A program made the translations under genes and the position numbers. Under the pieces are notes generated by a model that saw nothing but the letters and a program-made list of their open reading frames with translations, did no database searches and was not told where the DNA came from. Below are positions 28,587-37,156 of a DNA stretch of 64,000 nucleotides, in pieces (position 1 is the first letter of the stretch; the number at the start of each line of letters is the position of its first letter). Source of the DNA: CAVVKW01 sp963749035 (GTDB lineage Bacteria > Verrucomicrobiota > Verrucomicrobiia > Chthoniobacterales > JAATET01); assembly GCA_963749035.1 (NCBI GenBank), contig CAVVKW010000002.1:372001-436000 (forward strand), written 5' to 3'.

Positions 28587-29111
28587 TTACGCGGCTGCGC
28601 CTCCCTCTTGGTCGGCCTTCGCCTGGAGAACGCGGGCCAGACTGGCGCCGGGCTCGTTGAGCGTGCGGACGAGCTGGGTCGCCGGCTGCAGGAGCAGTCC
28701 GAGAAGCTGGGCTTGCAGAGTCTCCTTGGAAGGAAGGTCCGCCAACGCGATGAGTTGGTCCGGGCCGAGCGGTGCGTTGTCGAGCACGCCCGCCTTGAGA
28801 GCTGGCTTCTTGAATTCCTTCGCGAAGGTTTTGAGAATCTTCGCGGCGGCACAGATGTCAGCCTCACCCGTGACGACGGCGTTCTGACCGGCGAGGGATT
28901 CGGCAAGGTCGGGCATCCCGAGCTCGCGGGAGGCAATTTTGACAAAACTGTTTTTGACGACGTGGATCTCGCCGCCCACGCCATGGAGCCGCGTGCGCAG
29001 CTCGGCGAAATGAGGAACGGTCATGCCGGTGTAATCGGCAACAATGAGATAAGGCGAGCCCTTGAAGCGGGCGCTGAGATCTTCGACGATCGTGGATTTT
29101 TCCGGACGCAT
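28587..29111 (-). CDS. rplJ: 50S ribosomal protein L10
   Basis: A 174-aa L10: MRPEKSTIVEDLSARFKGSP, LIVADYTGMTVPHFAELRTR, VVKNSFVKIASREL and the C-terminal L12-binding helix region. L10 anchors the L12 dimers and, in other bacteria, represses its own operon by binding the leader. The 139-nt gap to rplL is longer than usual and holds no ORF. Confidence 0.97.
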   Translation of the reverse strand: MRPEKSTIVEDLSARFKGSPYLIVADYTGMTVPHFAELRTRLHGVGGEIHVVKNSFVKIASRELGMPDLAESLAGQNAVVTGEADICAAAKILKTFAKEFKKPALKAGVLDNAPLGPDQLIALADLPSKETLQAQLLGLLLQPATQLVRTLNEPGASLARVLQAKADQEGGAAA

Positions 29112-29130
29112 GGCAGTCAGTAAAAGTGGG

Positions 29131-29829
29131 TTACTTCAGGAACGGCGCCGCGTCGATGGCGAGGCCGGGCGACATGGTCGCGCTGAGAGTGATGGCTTCA
29201 ACGAACGCTCCGCGAGCGGTCGCGGGGCGATTCTTGACGATCGCTTGGAGAACGGCGTTGCCGTTTTCAAGGAGTGCCTCGTCTTCGAAGGAGAACTTTC
29301 CGACTGGCACCGCGATGTTGGCGTTCTTATCGAGCTTGAATTCGACTCGACCAGCCTTGACGGCTTTCACCGCGGCGGCGGTGTCATCGGTGACGGTGCC
29401 GGTCTTCGGATTCGGCATCAGACCACGGGGACCTAGAACACGACCGAGCTTACGGACCTCCGTCATCGCAGATGGCGTCGCGATCGCCACGTCGAAATCG
29501 GCAAATCCACCCTGGACCTTTTTGATTAGATCTTCGAACCCGACGAATTCCGCGCCGGCTTCGGTCGCAGCGTCCGCCGAGTTGCCACTGGCGAAGACTA
29601 AAACTCGCACTGATTTGCCGCTTCCGTGCGGAAGCGGGCAAGTGCCACGGACCATCTGGTCGCTCTGGCGCGGGTCCACGCCCAACTTCAAGGAAAGTGT
29701 GACCGTCTGGTCGAACTTCGGGGCAGGAAGCGTTTTGAGGACTTTCACCGCCTCTTCCAGAGGGTAATGACGTTTTTCGTCCACCTTTTCGGCGGCCGCG
29801 CGGTAGCGTTTGCTGCGTTTTTTTTGCAT
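29131..29829 (-). CDS. rplA: 50S ribosomal protein L1
   Basis: A 232-aa L1: YPLEEAVKVLKTLPAPKFDQ, VTLSLKLGVDPRQSDQMVRG, the GRVLGPRGLMPNPKTGTVT signature and VEFKLDKNANIAVPVGK. It binds the L1 stalk rRNA and is often an operon repressor together with L11. The genuine start MQKKRSKRYR lies directly after CAAAAA, with no Shine-Dalgarno sequence. Confidence 0.98.
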   Translation of the reverse strand: MQKKRSKRYRAAAEKVDEKRHYPLEEAVKVLKTLPAPKFDQTVTLSLKLGVDPRQSDQMVRGTCPLPHGSGKSVRVLVFASGNSADAATEAGAEFVGFEDLIKKVQGGFADFDVAIATPSAMTEVRKLGRVLGPRGLMPNPKTGTVTDDTAAAVKAVKAGRVEFKLDKNANIAVPVGKFSFEDEALLENGNAVLQAIVKNRPATARGAFVEAITLSATMSPGLAIDAAPFLK

Positions 29830-29893
29830 TTTTGTCAGCAGTCCAATCGTCCGGCGATCGCCAGACTCCTGCAGTCGGTTGGGGTTGTAAAAA

Positions 29894-30319
29894 TTAGGCC
29901 TCGACCTCGATGCCCATCTGACGAGCCGTGCCGCAGAGCGTCCGGAAAGCCGCTTCGTCGTCGTCGGTGTTCATGTCCTGCTTCTTGAGCTTGACGACAT
30001 CCATGACCTGCTGCTTCGTCAGTTTGGCCACCTTGATCTTGTTCGGCTCTTTGGAACCCGCCGCGATGTTCGCAGCCTTCTTTAGCAAGATCCCGGCGGG
30101 CGGCTGCTTGGTGATGAACGTGAAACTCTTGTCTTTAAAGACGGTGATGACGACCGGAAGAATGTCGCCCGACTGCTTCTGCGTGGCGGCGTTGAACTCC
30201 TTACAGAACGCCATGATGTTAACGCCCTGCTGACCGAGAGCCGGGCCCACGGGCGGTGCCGGATTAGCCGATCCTGCGGGGATCTGGAGCTTGATGTATG
30301 CGACGATTTCTTTAGCCAT
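29894..30319 (-). CDS. rplK: 50S ribosomal protein L11
   Basis: A 141-aa L11 from the ATG at 30319 (MAKEIVAYIKLQIPAGSANP). The frame extends to 30391, but the extra 24 residues are not L11-like. Key parts are APPVGPALGQQGVNIMAFCK, the linker PPAGILLKKAA and the C-terminal rRNA-binding domain. secE and nusG, which normally precede rplK, are absent: the next gene upstream is the divergent modA, so the operon appears to start here. Confidence 0.98.
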   Translation of the reverse strand: MAKEIVAYIKLQIPAGSANPAPPVGPALGQQGVNIMAFCKEFNAATQKQSGDILPVVITVFKDKSFTFITKQPPAGILLKKAANIAAGSKEPNKIKVAKLTKQQVMDVVKLKKQDMNTDDDEAAFRTLCGTARQMGIEVEA

Positions 30320-30361
30320 GGATACGAAAAGGGTGCGCTGCGGGCAGCGGAAAAGGGTCGG

Positions 30362-30391
30362 GAGTCTCGTTCGCAATCCCCTCTCGGTCAA
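30362..30391 (-). promoter_or_regulatory. Possible promoter for the rplK operon
   Basis: On the minus strand TTGACC (30386-30391) is followed after 17 nt by GAGACT (30363-30368), a good -35 but a weak -10 match. It lies 44 nt upstream of the rplK start, in the only sizeable gap upstream of the operon. Confidence 0.3.
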
Positions 30392-30536
30392 GTGAAGAAT
30401 TGAAAAAATTCCCGAGAGTTCTCTGCGTCAGCCCGAGACCCCGCTCGAAGTCCTTCAACTCACCTCAAATGTCCGACTGGCGAACGAATCTTGTCGCCCT
30501 CCCAGCCATTGCTCGCCGAGGTTTCCCGACCATCTC

Positions 30537-31325
30537 GTGAATCGTCGACCCCGCTCCTTCCTCGTTGCCATTCGGGTCGCCCGACTTACCCTGCTCGCCC
30601 TGCTTTTGCCTCCGCCGATGCTGCGGGCCGACGTTTTCGTATCAGCCGCCGCCAGCCTGGAAGCACCTCTCTTGGAGATCGCCGCAGATTTCGAGGAACG
30701 CCATCCCGATTTGAACGTCTCGCTCAACTTCGGCGGATCGAACGCTCTTGCCCGGCAGATCGAGAACGGCGCGCCCGTGCACGTTTTTCTCTCGGCCGAC
30801 GAAGCCCCCGTCAACCGACTGATCGAACTCGCTCTGACCAACTCGGAAAACGGAATCCCGCTTTTGACGAATTCTCTCGTTCTGATCGGCCGCACCGACC
30901 GCTCGCTTCCGCGGACTATTGCGGAGCTATTGGATCCATTGGTCCGGATCGTCGCCATCGCCGAGCCAGCGACGGCCCCCGCCGGCACCTACGCGGCGAG
31001 CGCCCTTCAAAAATTTCATTTATTTGAAAAGCTCCGGCCGAAACTGGTTTACGCAAAGGACGTCCGGCAGGTCACGACTTGGGTCGCGACCGGGAACGCC
31101 GACGCCGGCTTCGTTTACGCGACGGACGTTGACGACCGGGTCCGCGTCGTCTCGGAGATTTCTGCCAGCACTCATCCCTCCATCCGCTACACCGTCGTGG
31201 TCCTCCGAAAATCACCGCAATCCGAGAAGTTCCTCGCTCAACTGACTTCCCCCACCGCACAAAAGATCTTTCAATCCCACGGCTTCATCCCGCTTCCGTA
31301 TCCTCCGACCAAAACCGCTGATTGA
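30537..31325 (+). CDS. modA: Molybdate ABC transporter, substrate-binding protein
   Basis: A 262-aa periplasmic binding protein with a signal peptide (IRVARLTLLALLLPPPMLRA). The ligand-binding pattern of ModA is present: FVSAAASLEAPL near the N-terminus, NFGGSNALARQIENGAPVHV, FLSADEAPVNRL and the C-terminal DAGFVYATDV. The GTG at 30537 is the only in-frame start before the signal sequence. It captures molybdate or tungstate for the permease encoded 12 nt downstream. Confidence 0.9.
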   Translation: MNRRPRSFLVAIRVARLTLLALLLPPPMLRADVFVSAAASLEAPLLEIAADFEERHPDLNVSLNFGGSNALARQIENGAPVHVFLSADEAPVNRLIELALTNSENGIPLLTNSLVLIGRTDRSLPRTIAELLDPLVRIVAIAEPATAPAGTYAASALQKFHLFEKLRPKLVYAKDVRQVTTWVATGNADAGFVYATDVDDRVRVVSEISASTHPSIRYTVVVLRKSPQSEKFLAQLTSPTAQKIFQSHGFIPLPYPPTKTAD

Positions 31326-31337
31326 TCATTTCCAGCC

Positions 31338-31976
31338 ATGCCGATTCTCATTTCCCTGCAAACTGCTTTCGTCGCTACCGCCCTCGCGCTGATCTGCGGT
31401 GTCACCCTCGCGGCGTGGCGAGTCCACCGGCGATCGCCGTGGCTGGTTGCGCTGGATGCGGCCTGCCTTCTCCCGCTCGTGCTTCCGCCGACCGTCATCG
31501 GCTTCCTGCTCCTGCTCACCTTCGGAAGACGCAGCCCGATCGGCTCGATCCTGGAGCAGATCGGATTTCCGCTCGTCTTCAGTTGGCCCGGCACGGTGCT
31601 CGCCGCGTTTGTCGTCTCCTTTCCGATCGTTTATCTCCTGAGCCGCTCCGCGTTTCTGACGATCGATCCCGCGCTCCGCGACGCCTCGCGTCTGCTTGGC
31701 GTCAGCCCGATCCAACGTCTCCTCCAGATCGACATCCCGATCGTCCGCGCCAGCATCGCGACCGCCGCGGTGCTCGCTTTCGCCCGCGCGCTCGGGGAAT
31801 TCGGTGCCACCCTCATGCTCGCTGGCAACATCCCGGGCCGCACCCGCACGATGCCGATCGCCATTTATTCCGCGGTCGAATCCGGCGACCTCAACACTGC
31901 CGTCACGTTGTCGCTGATCCTCGTCGTTCTCTCGACGGCCGTCGTTCTCGTCGCCAATCGCTTTGCCTGGAAGTAA
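31338..31976 (+). CDS. modB: Molybdate ABC transporter, permease
   Basis: A 212-aa inner-membrane permease with five hydrophobic segments. The ModB landmarks LLPLVLPPTVIGFLLLL and the EAA loop DASRLLGVSPIQRLLQIDIP, followed by FARALGEFGATLMLAGNIPG, are present. It pairs with ModA immediately upstream. No modC ATPase follows: the next gene is holA, so the ATPase must be encoded elsewhere. Confidence 0.92.
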   Translation: MPILISLQTAFVATALALICGVTLAAWRVHRRSPWLVALDAACLLPLVLPPTVIGFLLLLTFGRRSPIGSILEQIGFPLVFSWPGTVLAAFVVSFPIVYLLSRSAFLTIDPALRDASRLLGVSPIQRLLQIDIPIVRASIATAAVLAFARALGEFGATLMLAGNIPGRTRTMPIAIYSAVESGDLNTAVTLSLILVVLSTAVVLVANRFAWK

Positions 31977-31994
31977 ACTGCGTCCGCCCATCCA

Positions 31995-33131
31995 ATGCCC
32001 GCCGCGACCACCAAAAATCCGAAATCCGAAATCCGAAACCCGAAATCGTTCCACTTCGTCACGGGCTCGGACGAAGCCGCCGTCAAAAATGCAGCCGCCG
32101 AACTCGCAGCCAGCCTCGCCCCCTCGGACGACCCGCTTTCCGTCGAGACCATCGACGGGGCCGACGCCAACGCGGAACGAGCGTCCGAGTGCATCGCCCT
32201 CACCATCGAAGCCCTGCTCACGGTCGCGTTTTTCGGCGGAGCCAAACTTGTCTGGCTCAAAAACGCTTCGTTTCTCGCCGACAGTGTCACCGGTCGCTCC
32301 GACGCCGTTGCGGCAAGCCTCGACCGCCTGCTCGACACGATCGAGAAGGGGATTCCGCCCGACGTCACGTTTCTCATCAGCGCCCCCGAAGCCGACAAAC
32401 GCCGCGCTGCCTACAAAAAGCTCAGCAAGCTCGCTGCGACCACCCTTCACGACAAACCCTCCTTCGGCTGGGGTGCCACGGAAGCCGACGTCGTCGATTG
32501 GGTGGAACAAAAAATTTCCGCCCGCCAACTGCGGTTCACCCCGGACGCCGCCGCCATCCTCGCGGCCCGCGTCGGCGCCGAGACCCGCCAGATCGAGAGC
32601 GAACTCGACAAGCTTAGCCTCGCCTTTCCGTCCGACCACGAGATCACCGAAGACGACGTCCGCGAGCTCGTCCCGACCACTCGCGCCGGCGGCATTTTCG
32701 ATCTCAGCAACGCCATCGCCAAACGTGACCTCCAGCTCAGTCTCGCCACGCTCCGTCAGCTCTTCGCCCAGAACGAGCGCGCGGTCGGCATTCTGCTTGC
32801 CGCCATCATTCCGACCGTCAGAAACCTGCTCCTCGTGAAAGATCTCATGGACCGGCACCGCATACCGGTTCCAGGTCAGCCCCAATTCTTCGCTGGAGCA
32901 CTAAAGAAGCTGCCCGAAAAAGCGACCGACCACCTGCCGCGCAAAAAAGACGGCACGCTGAGCACCTACCCGCTCGGCATAGCCGCGACCAACTCCCGTC
33001 GTTTCGAGATCGACGAACTCCAGGACGCCTACCTGGCCTGCGCCCAAGCCAATCGGACGCTCGTCACGAGCGCCGCTGCGGAATCCGTCGTCCTCGATCA
33101 GCTCATCGTCAGAATCTGCGGACGTGACTGA
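31995..33131 (+). CDS. holA: DNA polymerase III delta subunit
   Basis: A 378-aa clamp-loader delta subunit. The architecture fits: an N-terminal AAA-like domain with FHFVTGSDEAAVKNAAAEL and TVAFFGGAKLVWLKNASF, a middle lid domain (RQIESELDKLSLAF), and the C-terminal collar domain (LSNAIAKRDLQLSLATLRQL, VGILLAAIIPTVRNLLLVKD). The N-terminal 17 residues are odd: they are encoded by a CCGAAATC-type repeat (NPKSEIRNPKS), so a start further in is possible. It opens the beta clamp during loading. Confidence 0.87.
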   Translation: MPAATTKNPKSEIRNPKSFHFVTGSDEAAVKNAAAELAASLAPSDDPLSVETIDGADANAERASECIALTIEALLTVAFFGGAKLVWLKNASFLADSVTGRSDAVAASLDRLLDTIEKGIPPDVTFLISAPEADKRRAAYKKLSKLAATTLHDKPSFGWGATEADVVDWVEQKISARQLRFTPDAAAILAARVGAETRQIESELDKLSLAFPSDHEITEDDVRELVPTTRAGGIFDLSNAIAKRDLQLSLATLRQLFAQNERAVGILLAAIIPTVRNLLLVKDLMDRHRIPVPGQPQFFAGALKKLPEKATDHLPRKKDGTLSTYPLGIAATNSRRFEIDELQDAYLACAQANRTLVTSAAAESVVLDQLIVRICGRD

Positions 33132-33258
33132 CCATCCTTCCACGACGTTGGTTCGGCTGGCCCGCGAAATTCTCGCACCGGCGGGTTTCCCCCCGGCCGG
33201 TCCCGACGCGATCAAAGAACTCATCGCGCGTTCCCATCCCAAGTCGTCTAAGCTCTAG
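33124..33258 (+). CDS. Possible 44-aa ORF overlapping the end of holA
   Basis: A GTG-initiated frame overlapping the holA stop by 8 nt. It encodes a short polypeptide containing TTLVRLAREILAPAGFPPAG and DAIKELIARSHP, which looks helical and protein-like. It runs into the end of convergent glpX by 4 nt. No family was recognised. It may be a small coupled gene or chance. Confidence 0.28.
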   Translation: MTDHPSTTLVRLAREILAPAGFPPAGPDAIKELIARSHPKSSKL

Positions 33259-34316
33259 AGAACGGCTTCGCTCTGCGTTGATCGGAGACGAATGGTCTTC
33301 CGCCGCAGATTGTGGTGCGTTTCCAGGAACCGAACCGTCCCGCTGCGCGCGCGCATGAGCACAGAGTGAGTGGTCGCCATAGAACCCCGCACCTTCACGC
33401 CGCGAATCAAGGGGCTCTGACTGATGCCCGTCGCCGCGAAGATGATGTTCTCTCCTCGCGCCAGGTCCTTTGACATGAACTGGTGATCAATGCGATCCCC
33501 CCAACCCGCTTCGACCAGCGAAGCGCGCTCTTCCGCGTCCCGAGGCCAGATTTTTGCCCGCATTCCGCCGCCCAGGCAACGCAGACCCGCCGCCGCCAAG
33601 ATGCCTTCCGGCGTCCCCCCGATCCCGGCGTAAAGGTCAATCCCGGACGTTGACATGGCAGGCGCGAGTGCCGCCGAGATGTCGCCATCCACGATCATTC
33701 GCAGCGTGGCCCCCTTCCGTCGAATTGCTTCGATCAGATCGTGGTTTCGCGGACGATCCAACACGCAAATCACCACGTCGCGCACTTCCTTACCCAGGAT
33801 CTTCGCCGTCACGTCGATCACTTCCTCGATCGGCGCGTCGATGTCGATGGGCAGATTATTGTCCTCGATCCACGCCTGCCGGACAGCCAGCGGATACGCC
33901 AGCTTCTTCATGTAAAAAGCTGGAATGTCCTGTAAGCAAGCAGCTCCGTCACCTTCATCGGTGCGGAGGGCCGCCGCGATGCAGCTCAGCGAGTTCGGCA
34001 TCCCCTTACTCGCGTTGGTCGTGCCGTCGACCGGGTCGAGCGCGATCTCGAAGCGCGGCGCGCCCTCTCGCCACGTCCCGACTTTCTCACCGACAAAAAG
34101 TCCCGGTGCCTCGTCTTTGATCCCCTCGCCAATGACGATCTCACCACGCATGTCCATCAGATCGAACATCCCACGGATGGCATCGCACGCTGCCAAATCC
34201 GCAGCTTCCTTCTCGCCTTTGCCCAACCACGCCAAGGTGTTGAGCGCGGCAATTTCGGTCGCTCGGAGAAAGTCGACTTCTATTTGTCGTTCGATGTCGC
34301 GGGGTGCAGCAGTCAT
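33255..34316 (-). CDS. glpX: Class II fructose-1,6-bisphosphatase
   Basis: A 353-aa GlpX-type phosphatase. The lithium-sensitive phosphatase signature DPVDGTTNASKGMPNSL is near residue 96, with the acidic metal-binding region GEIVIGEGIKDEAPGL before it and DLYAGIGGTPEGILAAAGLR and the C-terminal GVKVRGSMATTHSVLMR after it. It removes the 1-phosphate of fructose-1,6-bisphosphate in gluconeogenesis. The start lacks a Shine-Dalgarno sequence; the opposite strand has the purine-rich GGAGG there instead. Confidence 0.96.
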   Translation of the reverse strand: MTAAPRDIERQIEVDFLRATEIAALNTLAWLGKGEKEAADLAACDAIRGMFDLMDMRGEIVIGEGIKDEAPGLFVGEKVGTWREGAPRFEIALDPVDGTTNASKGMPNSLSCIAAALRTDEGDGAACLQDIPAFYMKKLAYPLAVRQAWIEDNNLPIDIDAPIEEVIDVTAKILGKEVRDVVICVLDRPRNHDLIEAIRRKGATLRMIVDGDISAALAPAMSTSGIDLYAGIGGTPEGILAAAGLRCLGGGMRAKIWPRDAEERASLVEAGWGDRIDHQFMSKDLARGENIIFAATGISQSPLIRGVKVRGSMATTHSVLMRARSGTVRFLETHHNLRRKTIRLRSTQSEAVL

Positions 34317-34370
34317 GGTAAAGGAGGTTTAGAGGGGAGGTTCGGAATGACAACGTTTCCGTCAGGGACC

Positions 34371-35618
34371 CTAGCGAAGGGAAAGAACCCGCTGTTCGTA
34401 GCTTTTCACTTCGTCGATCCAATCGATTCCCACCGGAACGTCGCGGCGGAGGCAATACTCGTCCCACACCGCTCCCATCGGCAAAGTCTTGCATTCCTCG
34501 AGCAGAGCGAGCCGCGACGTCCAATCCCCCGACGACTCCAGCTCACGAAGCCGAGCTGTCGGCTCGAGCAAAGCTCCCAACAAACATTTGAGGGCATTAC
34601 GGGTTCCAATCACCCACGCCGCGATGCGGTTGATGCTGGCGTCAAAGAAATCCAGACCGACGTGGGTTCGCTCGAGAAAATCCCCTCGTATAAGTTCTTC
34701 CGCAATCGCTCGTGTGGGATCATCCATCAAGACAACGTGATCGCTGTCCCACCGGACTCCCCGGCTGACGTGCAGCAAAATTTCCGGCACGAACTGCAAA
34801 ACCGACGAAACCTTGTCAGCGAGGCTCTCCGTCGGATGGAAATGACCCGCGTCGAGGCAGAGAACTTTTTGGCGTGTCACCGCATACCCCAGATAAAATT
34901 CGTGAGACCCTACGACGTAGGATTCCGAACCGATCCCAAATAGTTTGCACTCCACTGCGTCGAGGTTGTGGGCCGGATCAAACTTCTCGGCGAACACCTC
35001 GTCCAACGAAGTTTCCAGCCGTTCACGCGGAGCTTTACGGTCAATCGGCAGGTCTTTGAAACCGTCGGGTATCCAGACATTCGTTACCGTCGGCGAGCCG
35101 AGCTGCTTCCCCATTTCGGCCCCAATGCGGCGACAAGCAACCCCGTGCTCAATCCAAAATTTCCGAATCCCCTCGTCGGCGCTGCTTAGCGTAAACCCAC
35201 TGGCCGCATTCGGATGCGAAAAGTAGCTCGGGTTAAAATCCAACCCCAACCCACGCTCCTTCGACCAATCGATCCAGCTTTGAAAATGCTCAACCGTGAT
35301 CTCGTTGCGCTCGACCTTCTTGCCGTCGAAATCGGCATACATAGCGTGCAGATTCAAGCGGTGCCTGCCGGGGATCAAAGCGAGCGCCCGATCGAGATCC
35401 GCCCGCAGCTCTTCAAGATTGCGGGCCTTACCCGGATAATTTCCCGTGACTTGGATTCCTCCAGAAAGCTGACCGTCGGGGTTTTCGGTGCCTCCGACGT
35501 CATCCCCCTGCCAGCAGTGCAAGGAAATCGGGATCGCAGCTAGGCGCTTGAGAGCCACCTCGGTGTCAACGCCAGTTTTGGCGTAGTCTTCTTTCGCGAA
35601 TTGGTAAGGACTAGTCAT
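34371..35618 (-). CDS. rhaA: L-rhamnose isomerase
   Basis: A 415-aa TIM-barrel isomerase converting L-rhamnose to L-rhamnulose. The start is the ATG at 35618 (MTSPYQFAKEDYAKTGV); the longer frame to 35687 is not protein-like. Family blocks are ISLHCWQGDDVGGTENPDGQ, YPGKARNLEELRADL, HAMYADFDGKKVERNEI, LDFNPSYFSHPNAASGF, VTNVWIPDGFKDLPID, VLCLDAGHFHPTESLADK and DSDHVVLMDDPT with the metal ligands. A divergent AraC regulator lies upstream. No rhaB, rhaD or transporter gene is in the window. Confidence 0.95.
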   Translation of the reverse strand: MTSPYQFAKEDYAKTGVDTEVALKRLAAIPISLHCWQGDDVGGTENPDGQLSGGIQVTGNYPGKARNLEELRADLDRALALIPGRHRLNLHAMYADFDGKKVERNEITVEHFQSWIDWSKERGLGLDFNPSYFSHPNAASGFTLSSADEGIRKFWIEHGVACRRIGAEMGKQLGSPTVTNVWIPDGFKDLPIDRKAPRERLETSLDEVFAEKFDPAHNLDAVECKLFGIGSESYVVGSHEFYLGYAVTRQKVLCLDAGHFHPTESLADKVSSVLQFVPEILLHVSRGVRWDSDHVVLMDDPTRAIAEELIRGDFLERTHVGLDFFDASINRIAAWVIGTRNALKCLLGALLEPTARLRELESSGDWTSRLALLEECKTLPMGAVWDEYCLRRDVPVGIDWIDEVKSYEQRVLSLR

Positions 35619-35760
35619 GAAAAACGGGGGGATTTTTTTAAGGTGATCTGCGGCGCGTGATGAATGGCCAGCAAGATTTCTGCTCACATCCTAGCGACCA
35701 ACGATGAGTTGAGAATTGCACAAACGCTGTTCTGCATACAAAAATCGCTCACAGAAACCG
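35619..35760. promoter_or_regulatory. Divergent control region between rhaA and the AraC regulator
   Basis: 142 bp between divergently transcribed genes. The arrangement of a sugar isomerase opposite an AraC protein suggests the operator lies here. I see no clear repeated half-site, so no operator position is proposed. Confidence 0.4.
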
Positions 35761-36669
35761 ATGCTTGAGTCCTCGACCTACCTGCCACTCGTCCCCGAGC
35801 GACTCGCGTGGGGTCTAGCCGTAGTATCCACCGGTTTCATCCGGACCCCGCCGAACTCCGTTTACCCCTCGCGCCAACTTCGCCACCCGGACGATCACAT
35901 GTTCACCTGGGACCGGGGCAGGACGCTCGAGGACTTTCAGATTCTCACCATTCGACGCGGCGGCGGATCGTTCGAGTCCAGGGAAAGCGGACGTCTCCGA
36001 CTGGCCGAGGGTTCCGCCCTTCTGCTCTTCCCCGGCGTCTGGCATCGCTACCGGCCAGATCCGCAGACCGGGTGGACCGAAACGTGGATCGAGTTTACCG
36101 GATCAATTCCGAAACAACTCCGTCAGGCAGGCATCCTCGATCCCGCCCGACCCGTGTTCCCCGCGGTGCTCACCCCGGAACTCACCGCTTCCACCCGCTC
36201 CGCCATCGAACTTTCCCGAACTCGATCACCGGGCTTTGCCGGCCAACTCGCCGCGACAACCCTCCAGATCCTTGCCGCCCTTTCCGCATCGCGAGATCGG
36301 ACCCACCAACCTCCTTCGCACGTCCAGCAAACCGTCGAGCGCGCACAGACTCTCCTCCTCGAACGCTTTGACGAACCTCACCGCATTCGCGACGTCGCGC
36401 GGGAACTGGGAATTGCTGAGTCCCACCTTCGTCGGGTTTTTAAAAAGTTAACGGGCCTTTCACCCAAGGAATACGTTCTCGATCTTCGGCTTCGTGAAGT
36501 CCGAATTCTTCTCCAGGGCTCGACTCAGACGCTCGCTGAGATCGCGGAGCGAACGGGGTATAACTCCGCCTATCACCTCTCGGCGGAATTCAAAAAACGC
36601 ACCGGCATATCTCCGTCTCACTGGCGAAGTCAACTGCACCAGTCCGGGTCCCGCAACCGCACCCTTTGA
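35761..36669 (+). CDS. AraC-family transcriptional regulator (probably of rhamnose use)
   Basis: About 302 aa from the ATG at 35761 (MLESSTYLPLVPERLAW); an upstream ATG at 35716 would add 15 residues of poor quality. The N-terminal cupin-like ligand domain (YPSRQLRHPDDHMFTWDRGR, SALLLFPGVWHRYRPD) is followed by two helix-turn-helix motifs, RIRDVARELGIAESHLRRVF and LAEIAERTGYNSAYHLSAEF, ending in KKRTGISPSHWR. By neighbourhood it probably senses L-rhamnose or a related sugar and controls rhaA; this is inference. Confidence 0.88.
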   Translation: MLESSTYLPLVPERLAWGLAVVSTGFIRTPPNSVYPSRQLRHPDDHMFTWDRGRTLEDFQILTIRRGGGSFESRESGRLRLAEGSALLLFPGVWHRYRPDPQTGWTETWIEFTGSIPKQLRQAGILDPARPVFPAVLTPELTASTRSAIELSRTRSPGFAGQLAATTLQILAALSASRDRTHQPPSHVQQTVERAQTLLLERFDEPHRIRDVARELGIAESHLRRVFKKLTGLSPKEYVLDLRLREVRILLQGSTQTLAEIAERTGYNSAYHLSAEFKKRTGISPSHWRSQLHQSGSRNRTL

Positions 36670-36861
36670 ATAAGAGCGTCACGTTGCGCGTCCCTTTCCG
36701 CAGCTCCGCCGAGATGTTCCATTTTCGCGGCGGACTTCACTGATGTTTATTTTGACGCACAATATCCCGACAGATGTTCACTGAGAAGAAATCTATCCTT
36801 GCCCAAGTGTATCGCGTCGGATAACAATTGTTGCCAGAGAAACAACCCTACCACCGCTACG

Positions 36862-37059
36862 ATGAATTCCGAATCCTTGCAATCAAACCCGCACGCTTCA
36901 AACGTCTCCCACCCGATGACGACGATCCTGGTTTTCGCCGGAGTTCTCGCGGTGCTCATCGGTTTCGGAAGTATCATTTCCCACAAGCGCAGCGGCGAAG
37001 AGTATCAGCCAACCAGCAAGATTCCGACGCTCTTCGAGCGCCTCTTCACAACCGATTAA
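36862..37059 (+). CDS. Tiny single-TM protein, copy 1
   Basis: A 65-aa protein from the ATG at 36862 (MNSESLQSNPHASNVS). The hydrophobic segment MTTILVFAGVLAVLIGFGSI is followed by a positive patch (ISHKRSG) and the tail PTSKIPTLFERLFTTD. A second gene of the same design lies about 100 nt downstream. Function unknown. Confidence 0.58.
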   Translation: MNSESLQSNPHASNVSHPMTTILVFAGVLAVLIGFGSIISHKRSGEEYQPTSKIPTLFERLFTTD

Positions 37060-37156
37060 CAGAAACTGCGGATCAGTCGGAAGTTGGCACGCAGGAAGCT
37101 CAAGCAACCCTCGTTCGTTCAAGAGCAACCGCAGCCAACCTCAAAAAAGATCAATC

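Noticed and set aside
36815..36832. String resembling the lac operator (GGATAACAATT)
   Set aside because: Only one half-site matches, with no palindrome and no LacI-type regulator nearby. Chance resemblance.
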